Shown in pieces: positions 55,669 to 62,264 of a stretch of DNA of 64,000 nt; position 1 is the stretch's first letter; each line of letters starts with the position of its first letter. Origin of the DNA: CBDHFQ01 sp965262565. GTDB lineage: Bacteria > Bacteroidota > Bacteroidia > J057. The stretch spans positions 186,001 to 250,000 of the forward strand of contig CBDHFQ010000007.1 of assembly GCA_965262565.1 (NCBI GenBank). Reading direction: 5' to 3'. The notes beneath the pieces are model-generated. The model was given only the letters and a program-made list of their open reading frames with translations. It did no database searches and had not been told where the DNA came from. Position numbers and translations under genes: made by a program.

Positions 55669-55878
55669 ACACTTTACTAAAGCGCTTAATTTATATTCAA
55701 GAAATAAGACAGTAATAAATTTCAGGCTTCAAACAATTTTATTGTCAAAAATTTTATTTCGATATAATAATATAGCGTAAAAAAAACGTTCAAATTTCAC
55801 TTAAATAGTGATCATCATTTGAATTTTTTGACATATATAGGTAAAAAGAATAGTTTGTTATTTCTACCCTTTTGTCTT

Positions 55879-56082
55879 ATGAATACGAAAAAATCGCTGC
55901 TTAACGGCAAAGAGCTATTGGACTGTGCTAAATTATACAATGATGAGCTTGCTCGTACGAACCATTCTCAGGCCGATTTTCATCTCGATCCCTTTCTTTG
56001 GGAAAGTATCACTTTCGCTCTTGAACATGGAGAGGAACTCGAATCTTTTAAACAAAAATTACAAGAGTTGAGAGAAGAATAA
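55879..56082 (+). CDS. 67-residue protein convergent with sigma factor, copy 2
   Basis: The product is the same as that of copy 1, beginning MNTKKSLLNGKELLDC and ending LQELREE. The frame can be extended upstream to 55819, but that part differs from the equivalent region of copy 1, so the ATG at 55879 is the supported start. It again converges with a sigma-factor gene with 7 bp between stop codons. Having two unchanged copies of such a small protein is evidence that it is a real gene rather than chance. The function is unknown. Confidence 0.6.
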   Translation: MNTKKSLLNGKELLDCAKLYNDELARTNHSQADFHLDPFLWESITFALEHGEELESFKQKLQELREE

Positions 56083-56089
56083 TCCTCGC

Positions 56090-56752
56090 TTAATCAAACA
56101 ACTCTTTATATGCAGGATGATTACATATCAGCTTCTCCAGCTGCTGTCTACATCTTCTTACTTTTTGCTTGATATATCCTTCCGTCCATCCAAAGTGGTC
56201 TGCCAGATCTTTCAGTTTTCTGCGCTCGAAATAGTACAGCCTCATTAACTGTTGGGCATCAGGACGGAGCTTGGCTAGACATTCGCAGGCTATTTCCGCC
56301 AGTTTTGCCGTTCTTAACTCTGTCTCCATCGTAAGCAAATATTCCTTTTCTGCAAAAGAGAACAATTGCTCCAGTCGATCGTCCTGAGGATCGCAAAAGG
56401 TTTTCATTGGCAACTTGCTTCTCTTTCTCAAGTGGCCATTCCACATATTCATGCTCACCTGCCTCAAATAAGCACCAAACTTATTCTGGGTCGTATATTT
56501 ATCTTTAAGAATATTAATGTAAACAGCGGTGATCGCTTCTTGAAAAATGTCTTGGGCCTCTGCCGATGAGCCTCCTCGTTGTAAAATCAATCCTTTCACT
56601 ACCGGAAAATATCTTTTATAGATCCATGATAACACGGAAGTAGATTGTGCTTTAATTCCTTGTACTATTTCTGCTTCTGAATATGTAGGAGATACCCTTG
56701 ATGTGTCGGATGTGCGTTCAGAAGTGCGGCGAGATAAGATGTGAGTTTGCAT
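56090..56752 (-). CDS. ECF-type RNA polymerase sigma factor, copy 2
   Basis: The 220-residue product is identical to that of copy 1, with region 2 (AQDIFQEAITAVYINIL) and region 4 (DHFGWTEGYIKQKVRRCR) intact. Start ATG at 56750-56752. Its upstream region up to 56967 is also the same as that of copy 1, so both genes should respond to the same signals. The copies therefore may double the dose rather than give separate control. The next gene to the right is the SMP-30-like lipoprotein gene, transcribed away from it. Confidence 0.9.
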   Translation of the reverse strand: MQTHILSRRTSERTSDTSRVSPTYSEAEIVQGIKAQSTSVLSWIYKRYFPVVKGLILQRGGSSAEAQDIFQEAITAVYINILKDKYTTQNKFGAYLRQVSMNMWNGHLRKRSKLPMKTFCDPQDDRLEQLFSFAEKEYLLTMETELRTAKLAEIACECLAKLRPDAQQLMRLYYFERRKLKDLADHFGWTEGYIKQKVRRCRQQLEKLICNHPAYKELFD

Positions 56753-57218
56753 TTCTTCTTTTTTATTCGGTTCCAATGTGCCTGGAAGTTGTTTCCCTCG
56801 ACAGTACAATTCTACTCAAATGCAGTTATTAGGATATGCACTGATGTTGCAATCTTAAGCACTGAGCTGATTTTTCACTCTCAATATCCATTTATGCTCT
56901 TTTTCAGCACTCATGTTACACCATCAGTGCTAATCTGGGAGATCTGTGCTAGTAATTTTTTCGGGAAATCGGCTTTAAACTGCCTTTCTCAAAAGGGCAT
57001 GTATCTTATGAAGCATGAATCCTGATCTTACTACACCTCTCCTATTCTCTAATTTTCATATTTCTGAATAATCCTGTAAGCGATTTATCTGTGATAGATC
57101 TACTCTCTAGCGTCAGCATTAAGACGCTTTACCCGAAATTTCTCAATTATCTTACCAACAAAAAGAGGACTATCCATTGTTAAACCAATTTATAACAACC
57201 CAAAACTTCCATACGATT
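56753..57218. other. Region between sigma copy 2 and SMP-30-like gene
   Basis: About 466 bases. The left 215 bp belong to repeat copy 2 and contain its AGCAC-type elements. To the right, a 6-bp stem (57109-57114 with 57123-57128) is the only structure seen. No gene is supported. Confidence 0.5.
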
Positions 57219-58271
57219 ATGCAAAGACTTACCACCACTTTTTGGCTATTCTTCACAAGAGTGCTAGTTCTCCCTGGTGTTTTATTGGCTACCATTTTTT
57301 TAACATCCTGTAGAGATGATATAGGGGAATTAGTCGAAAATGTCAGGGAAAGAATAGATGACCTCCCAGATGAAGTAGCATTTCAAGCTCCTGGTATATA
57401 TCCGGAAGGCATCGAATATGATTTATTGAGCAACAGATTCCTACTTTCTTCTCTAACTACCGGAACGATTGGAGAAGTGGATGATGCAGGTAATTACCGG
57501 CCATTTATTATAGATGAAGATTTATTCTCTTCTGTAGGCATAGAAGTAGATGTGCTTCGGCAGAGGCTTTTAGTAGCCAATGCTGATCTGGGAATAGCTG
57601 CAAATACCTCAGATAGTACCTCGGGCCAGACCGCTTCATTAGGTATTTATGATTTATCTTCTGGTAATCGAATAGCAATGATAGACCTAACTGAAGCGGA
57701 CACTTTAGCTAGACCACACTTTGCTAATGATGTGACTGTAGATTTACAGGGAAATATATATGTTACGGACAGTTTTTCTCCTATTATCTACAAAGTATCA
57801 AATGATAATGAAGTAAGTGTCTTCCTGGAAAATGATACTTTCCTTCCTCCTCCAGGTGGATTTGGGCTAAACGGGATCGTTTATCATCCAGGAGGCTTCC
57901 TTATTGTAGCTTTTTCTGCGACAAACAGTTTATATCGGGTCCCACTTAATAATCCTGAAGGGTTTACCCTTATAGAAGTAGAGGCAGAATTGAATGGAGT
58001 AGATGGGCTATATATAGGAATTGATCCTAGAGAACTGGTTGTTGTGAATAATGCAGGAGGAGAAGATAGTGCCAATCTTACACGTCTATTCAGTAGCAAT
58101 GCGCTATTCAGATCAGTAGTACCCACAGGCCAGTTTAATACAGGTGCAGTTTTTCCTACAACAGTAGTTCAAAGAGGGGGGCAGTATTTTGTACTAAACT
58201 CTTTTATAGGTGAGATTTTTGGTGGTTCAGCAGATAGAAGTACATTTTCTATACAACGAGCCATATTTTAA
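57219..58271 (+). CDS. SMP-30/gluconolactonase-like lipoprotein
   Basis: A 350-residue protein. A longer frame with a TTG start exists, but the ATG at 57219 gives a normal signal and lipobox FLTSC. The mature part is a six-bladed beta-propeller of the SMP-30/gluconolactonase/LRE type: APGIYPEGIEYDLLSNRFLLSSL (about residue 63), then ANDVTVDLQGNIYVTDSFSPIIYKV (about 175) and FGLNGIVYHPGGFLIVAFSATNSLYRV near 220. The Asp/Asn positions in NDVTVD and NGIVYH may bind calcium and substrate. It could hydrolyse a lactone or be a non-catalytic sensor or binding protein. It is followed by a candidate small RNA, not by a gene on the same strand. Confidence 0.8.
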   Translation: MQRLTTTFWLFFTRVLVLPGVLLATIFLTSCRDDIGELVENVRERIDDLPDEVAFQAPGIYPEGIEYDLLSNRFLLSSLTTGTIGEVDDAGNYRPFIIDEDLFSSVGIEVDVLRQRLLVANADLGIAANTSDSTSGQTASLGIYDLSSGNRIAMIDLTEADTLARPHFANDVTVDLQGNIYVTDSFSPIIYKVSNDNEVSVFLENDTFLPPPGGFGLNGIVYHPGGFLIVAFSATNSLYRVPLNNPEGFTLIEVEAELNGVDGLYIGIDPRELVVVNNAGGEDSANLTRLFSSNALFRSVVPTGQFNTGAVFPTTVVQRGGQYFVLNSFIGEIFGGSADRSTFSIQRAIF

Positions 58272-58328
58272 TAGCTTAAAAGTAAATATCACATTTAACT
58301 GCTAAGTGGATAGAATTTTATTCGACTT

Positions 58329-58345
58329 TGGCACGGAAAATGCAA
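58329..58345 (+). promoter_or_regulatory. Candidate sigma-54 promoter
   Basis: TTGGCACGGAAAATGCAA fits the -24/-12 consensus TGGCAC-N5-TTGCA except for one base (ATGCA), with GG at 58330-58331 and GC at 58342-58343, exactly 10 bp apart. It points right and lies in an intergenic region. Confidence 0.6.
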
Positions 58346-58354
58346 TACAATTCA

Positions 58355-58428
58355 ATAGAAAAGAAAAGGTACAGAACGCATGTTATTCAAGGTGTTAGGA
58401 GCTTATTCTCCAAACACCTTCTTTTTTT
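58355..58428 (+). ncRNA. Candidate sigma-54-dependent small RNA
   Basis: The sigma-54-type promoter (58329-58345) would start a transcript near 58355, and a strong terminator ends at 58428, giving about 74 nt. No reading frame of useful size lies between. The next gene (58456-58698) is on the opposite strand, so the transcript cannot serve it as an mRNA leader. The most direct reading is a small regulatory RNA gene. No known RNA family was recognised. Confidence 0.5.
58389..58428 (+). terminator. Rho-independent terminator
   Basis: An 8-bp stem (58389-58396 with 58413-58420), a single mismatch, a further 4-bp stem (58398-58401 with 58408-58411), a 6-nt loop and a C plus seven-T tail. Confidence 0.88.
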
Positions 58429-58455
58429 CATAGTTTACGGAAAAATGAATATTCC

Positions 58456-58698
58456 TTATTTTTTCAATTTTCCGACCTTTTTAAGTCGCTTAAATACATG
58501 ATCTGTATGGGGGGCAGCTTCCATCTCGTCCGTCAAATCCTGACCTGACCAATGTTCGTAGTGAATACCCTTCAACCAGTGTCTACTATTGGTAACATCA
58601 TATATCCAGCCTTCAAATCCTACCCAGATTTCCGGCTTATCCTGACCATTTCTCAGAGCAAGCTGACCTCGGGTATATTCTGGCAATACTTCTTCCAA
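58456..58698 (-). CDS. Cytochrome-b5-like heme-binding protein
   Basis: An 80-residue cytoplasmic protein of the cytochrome-b5/steroid-binding fold (COG4892-like): LALRNGQDKPEIWVGFEGWIYDVTNSRHWLKGIHYEHWSGQDLTDEM (region about 14-60). The His in GIHYEHWSG and in PHTDHVF are candidate heme ligands. No ATG is in frame: a TGA (the tail of the upstream gene) precedes the frame and the TTG at 58696-58698 is the first usable start. It lies 43 bp downstream of the aspartate-semialdehyde dehydrogenase gene on the same strand. A small electron-transfer or ligand-binding role is likely. Confidence 0.8.
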   Translation of the reverse strand: MEEVLPEYTRGQLALRNGQDKPEIWVGFEGWIYDVTNSRHWLKGIHYEHWSGQDLTDEMEAAPHTDHVFKRLKKVGKLKK

Positions 58699-58741
58699 AG
58701 TAGTGAATTCTTCTTTAAGTGGTTTATCAAAAAAAATTATA

Positions 58742-59734
58742 TTATACGTTCACAACCCCTTTTTCAGTCAATTTCAGAGCGATTTGAACTGCATTGGTAG
58801 CGGCTCCTTTTCTTAAGTTGTCAGCTACTACCCACATATTAAGCCCATTCTCTATCGACTCATCTCTTCTAATTCTTCCTACAAATACCTCATTGCGCCC
58901 ATGAGCATCAAGTAAAGTTGGATAATCCATCGAGTGAGGGTCGTCTTTGACAATAATACCTTCAGCATGTGTCAGCACTTTCCTAACTTCATTTACCTCA
59001 TATGGTTCTTCAAATTCTATATTAACAGATTCTGAATGCCCACCGATAACAGGAATCCTTACTGCAGTGGCTGTAACCCTCATTGAAGGCTCTCCCATAA
59101 TTTTTCTGGTTTCATGCACCAACTTCATCTCCTCTTTTGTATAATCATTGTCCAAAAAAATATCACAATGAGGTAAGCAATTCAAATCTATCTTTTTGGG
59201 ATAAACTGATGGAGATGCTTCTCCTTTTCTTTCACCCATTAATTGGTCCAATGCGGCTTTACCAGTACCTGTTACACTCTGATAAGTAGAGATGATTAAT
59301 CGCTTAACATGATATCTGGCATGAAGAGGAGCTAATGCAACTACCAGTTGAATGGTAGAACAATTAGGATTAGCAATAATTTTCGATCCATTTAGCGCAT
59401 GGAAGTTTACCTCCGGAACGATTAAAGGTATTTCCGGTTCCATTCTCCAGGCGGAAGAATTGTCGATGACAGTTGTTCCCATATCTGCAAATCTGGGAGC
59501 AAAGGTACGACTCACCCCTGAGCCAGCAGAAAATAACGCGATATCGGCCTTAGCTGAAATACCTGTTTCCATATCAACAACAGGATATTTTTCCCCCTTA
59601 AAGGTAATTAGTTTTCCCTTTGAAGCTTCGGAAGCTACAGGGATCAATTCAGTAACAGGGAAGTTCAGTTCTTCCATTACCCTAAACATTTCCGTCCCTA
59701 CCAGGCCGGTTGCCCCAACAACTGCGATTTTCAT
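58742..59734 (-). CDS. asd: Aspartate-semialdehyde dehydrogenase
   Basis: A 330-residue enzyme that reduces beta-aspartyl phosphate to aspartate semialdehyde with NADPH, in the lysine/threonine/methionine and diaminopimelate pathways. The N-terminal VVGATGLVGTEM (about 5-16) is the nucleotide-binding loop. The active-site Cys125 is in NPNCSTIQ and the base His233 in RIPVIGGHSES. Other family marks are DNSSAWRMEPEIPLIVPEVN and the C-terminal NLRKGAATNAVQIA. Length is usual. It is followed by the cytochrome-b5-like gene and separated from the upstream guanylyltransferase gene by a hairpin, so it is probably an independent unit with its own promoter. Confidence 0.95.
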   Translation of the reverse strand: MKIAVVGATGLVGTEMFRVMEELNFPVTELIPVASEASKGKLITFKGEKYPVVDMETGISAKADIALFSAGSGVSRTFAPRFADMGTTVIDNSSAWRMEPEIPLIVPEVNFHALNGSKIIANPNCSTIQLVVALAPLHARYHVKRLIISTYQSVTGTGKAALDQLMGERKGEASPSVYPKKIDLNCLPHCDIFLDNDYTKEEMKLVHETRKIMGEPSMRVTATAVRIPVIGGHSESVNIEFEEPYEVNEVRKVLTHAEGIIVKDDPHSMDYPTLLDAHGRNEVFVGRIRRDESIENGLNMWVVADNLRKGAATNAVQIALKLTEKGVVNV

Positions 59735-59865
59735 ATCTGGTAAATATTATTATGTCAAAAAGGCACTATATACTTTGCCAAAGTGTGGATAAATTTACAG
59801 ATATTTTATAAAAGTCAAATATTTTTGTCAATCACTTACACCATTTTTGATCCCTTATACGAAAA

Positions 59866-59891
59866 TACCCCAACTTCATCAGGTCGGGGTA
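59866..59891 (-). terminator. Terminator of mannose-1-phosphate guanylyltransferase gene
   Basis: A stem of six pairs (59866-59871 with 59886-59891), one mismatch and two more pairs, followed on the minus strand by TTTTCG. It lies 34 bp after the guanylyltransferase stop and can also serve the opposite direction only weakly. Confidence 0.6.
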
Positions 59892-59924
59892 AAAGATCAT
59901 ATGGTGATAAAAAATCAGGAGAGA

Positions 59925-61010
59925 TTAAACGTACAACTCCCCGTAGCGATTTTTCATATCTCCTACTATTTGCTTTATAAATTGCTCATTTTCTTTTCTA
60001 CATATTAACAGGGAATCTCCTGTATCCACTACTATATAGCCTTCCAACCCATCTACCACAATGAGCTTATCATTTTTATCACATCGTACTACATTATCTC
60101 TGGAATCGTATAATACAATTTCCCCTTGAAGAGAATTTCCAAATTCGTCTTTACCTGTATTCTCATGTACCGAACCCCAGGTACCTAGATCACTCCATCC
60201 AAAATCTGAAGGTATGACATGTACATTGGGTGCATTTTCCATGATACCGTAATCTATGGAAATGCTTTTGCAGGTACTATATACTTTATCTATAGCCACT
60301 CGCTCTCCCTCCTCATAATAATTAGCTGAAATATCTGAAAACAGCTCAGCCATATCAGGTAGAAAGGATTTAAAGGCTGAGAGAATCGTTTTGGCCGAGA
60401 AAAGAAAAATTCCGCTATTCCATACAAAATCTCCACTTTTCAGGAATGATTTTGCTACTTCCAGATTAGGTTTTTCGGTGAAGGTTTTTACTTTAAAATA
60501 GCCTTTTCCTTCATCATCTTCCAAGAATTGAATGTATCCATATCCAGTATCAGGACGAGAAGGAGTAATCCCCAAGGTCATGATGATATCGTTCTTCTCA
60601 CATGCATCCATTCCTAATAAAATGTCTTTTTCGAACTGAGCCTCATTGTGTATTAAGTGATCAGAAGGTGCGACCACAAAAGCAGCATTGGGATTTTTCT
60701 TATTTATCTTATAAGCTGCATATGCGATACAAGGAGCAGTGTTACGACCGACGGGTTCTAAGAGTACCTGATCATCTGTTACTACGGGAAGTTGAGCTTT
60801 TACAAGATCATAATATCTGTCATTAGTGACGATATAAATGTTCCCTTCAGGAATAAATTTAGCAAATCTATTAAAGGTCTCTTGAATTAAGGTTTTGCCA
60901 CGGTCGAGCACATCGTGAAATTGTTTAGGAAATTTTTTTCGACTCATGGGCCAGAATCTTGTACCGACTCCACCAGCCATAATAATTACATAGTGATTAG
61001 GATTTTGCAT
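59925..61010 (-). CDS. manC: Mannose-1-phosphate guanylyltransferase
   Basis: A 361-residue enzyme that makes GDP-mannose from mannose 1-phosphate and GTP. The ATG at 61010 is used because it puts the nucleotide-binding MAGGVGTRFWPMSRKKFPKQF segment (GTRFWPxSRxxxPKQF motif) near the N-terminus; a frame extension of 28 codons upstream is unlikely. Later family marks are EPVGRNTAPCIAYAAY, VAPSDHLI, PDTGYGYIQ and FTEKPNLEVA, then GDFVWNSGIFLF and DYGIMENA. The single-domain length (no C-terminal phosphomannose isomerase) matches the Bacteroidota form. GDP-mannose feeds exopolysaccharide, lipopolysaccharide or glycoprotein glycans. Confidence 0.93.
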   Translation of the reverse strand: MQNPNHYVIIMAGGVGTRFWPMSRKKFPKQFHDVLDRGKTLIQETFNRFAKFIPEGNIYIVTNDRYYDLVKAQLPVVTDDQVLLEPVGRNTAPCIAYAAYKINKKNPNAAFVVAPSDHLIHNEAQFEKDILLGMDACEKNDIIMTLGITPSRPDTGYGYIQFLEDDEGKGYFKVKTFTEKPNLEVAKSFLKSGDFVWNSGIFLFSAKTILSAFKSFLPDMAELFSDISANYYEEGERVAIDKVYSTCKSISIDYGIMENAPNVHVIPSDFGWSDLGTWGSVHENTGKDEFGNSLQGEIVLYDSRDNVVRCDKNDKLIVVDGLEGYIVVDTGDSLLICRKENEQFIKQIVGDMKNRYGELYV

Positions 61011-61336
61011 GTACCTAGTTGAATTAACTGTTACAGTTTCAAATAAAAAGTTAAACAATATTACTATTTCAAATCCCAGGAAATTAATTCTCAATGGGAA
61101 ATGTTAAAAATCTTACCCGAATAGTATGAAAAGCCTTTTCATCTCAAAAACCTAATCCATCTCTAATATTACTTTCTTCCTAAATGTTCAATATTCACAA
61201 TCACATCCTCCAGATTTTTTAATACAAATTATGGAATTTTACCTTTCTTTGCATTATTAAAATAAAATATAGGGTCTGAGTGACCTGTAAGAAGTATCAT
61301 CATCTAAAGAGACAGATATTCACTAATACAACTAAA
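61011..61336. other. Divergent promoter region
   Basis: About 326 bases between the leftward guanylyltransferase gene and the rightward coiled-coil gene. At 61240-61252 the sequence TACCTTTCTTTGC resembles the Bacteroidota -7 element; the -33 region is only T-rich. No gene is seen. Confidence 0.4.
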
Positions 61337-62035
61337 ATGAGAACGTTTACTTTATTTATTCTATTATCTGGATTTATGTTAGCGATGGGTCAAAATATTT
61401 CCCCAGCTAAGGAAGGAACCTACGCATTTATGTTGAAAGACCAGGAAAATGCTCCCGGGATTAGTGCGGTCCTCAAAGGAAATCCTGAATATGTGGAAGC
61501 TGCTATACAGGAGAAATTCAAAGCAGCTACAAAGGCTGAACCGCAAAAAGTAAAAAAAGCCAAGAATCTGTACGAATATGAATCCGTAGTTTTCCCAGAA
61601 ATTTCCGATGCTAAATTAAATTACTACTATAAGATTGAGCCAGTTAGTGGTTCTTCTGAACAAGCTGAGGTAGTGTTATTTCTTTCTCCGGGAAATAATA
61701 ATTTCTGGACTTCTGAGAAATACGATCAGGAAATATCTAATGCAAAAAAGATGCTGAATAATATGGATGGAGAGGTTAAGTTAGCGGAAATGAAAGCGAA
61801 AGTCGCAGCACAAACAGCACTTATTAAAACGATGGAATCCAAAGATTCTAAAATTGCTAAGGAAGAGGCTAAACTGAAAAGAGAACACGATAAACTTATG
61901 AAAGCGTTAGAGAAAAATGAAGACGCCATGGAAAAAATTCTCGCTTCACAGCAAGAGAAAGCAGGAGAACTTGCAGAACAGAAGACGAAGTTAGCTGATA
62001 TGGAAAAAGAAATGGCAAGCATCAAAAACTTATGA
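61337..62035 (+). CDS. Exported coiled-coil protein
   Basis: A 232-residue protein. A frame extension begins with GTG at 61280, but the ATG at 61337 gives the signal peptide MRTFTLFILLSGFMLAMGQ. Residues ~20-120 form a small beta-rich domain (EGTYAFMLKDQENAPGISAVLKG, then KVKKAKNLYEYESVVFPEISDAKLNYYYKI). Residues ~135-230 are a long Lys/Glu-rich coiled coil (AEMKAKVAAQTALIKTME, then EEAKLKREHDKLMKALEKNED). It is periplasmic or surface-exposed and perhaps an envelope-spanning or adhesion-related protein. No family is recognised. It is followed by a hairpin. Confidence 0.7.
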   Translation: MRTFTLFILLSGFMLAMGQNISPAKEGTYAFMLKDQENAPGISAVLKGNPEYVEAAIQEKFKAATKAEPQKVKKAKNLYEYESVVFPEISDAKLNYYYKIEPVSGSSEQAEVVLFLSPGNNNFWTSEKYDQEISNAKKMLNNMDGEVKLAEMKAKVAAQTALIKTMESKDSKIAKEEAKLKREHDKLMKALEKNEDAMEKILASQQEKAGELAEQKTKLADMEKEMASIKNL

Positions 62036-62099
62036 TCTAACATCCAAATAAATACATTTTTATATGTCGTAACGGCTTTATCCACTTTTTACATATATC

Positions 62100-62136
62100 A
62101 CAAAGAAGAGATTGTACTTATGTGCAGTCTCTTTGT
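62100..62136 (+). terminator. Terminator-like hairpin
   Basis: Two stem parts (62100-62105 with 62131-62136, then 62109-62117 with 62122-62130, G-T pairs allowed) with a 3-nt bulge and 4-nt loop. Only a short T-rich stretch follows. It probably ends the coiled-coil gene transcript. Confidence 0.55.
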
Positions 62137-62264
62137 ATTTATAACAGCCTGTAAACATATACATCTTTTGTATAGTTTAGTTCCAATGACTTCTTACTTA
62201 TCATTTGTTTACCTCCTTGACCATTAATTCATCACATATAAAAACGATAGAAGAGTTAGTGGAT

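Larger units (their letters stand above)
55865..56967. repeat. 1103-bp direct repeat, copy 2
   Basis: Second copy of the block at 53630-54732. The coding parts and intergenic parts are the same throughout as far as I could compare. Left of it, 55775-55864 resembles 53540-53629 only in part (shared stretches such as GTGATCATCATTTGAA and GACATATATA). Right of it, CTGCCTTT and ATGAA-type stretches are shared with copy 1 flank but other positions differ. Confidence 0.93.

Noticed and set aside
53630..56967. Insertion sequence or composite transposon
   Set aside because: The repeats contain no transposase, no terminal inverted repeats and no visible target duplication; the sigma and small-protein genes are not mobility genes.
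59352..59792. 146-codon frame antisense to asd
   Set aside because: It is a shadow of the conserved asd coding sequence.
61726..62085. 119-codon leftward frame
   Set aside because: It mirrors the Lys/Glu-rich coiled-coil gene as a Ser/Phe-rich shadow.
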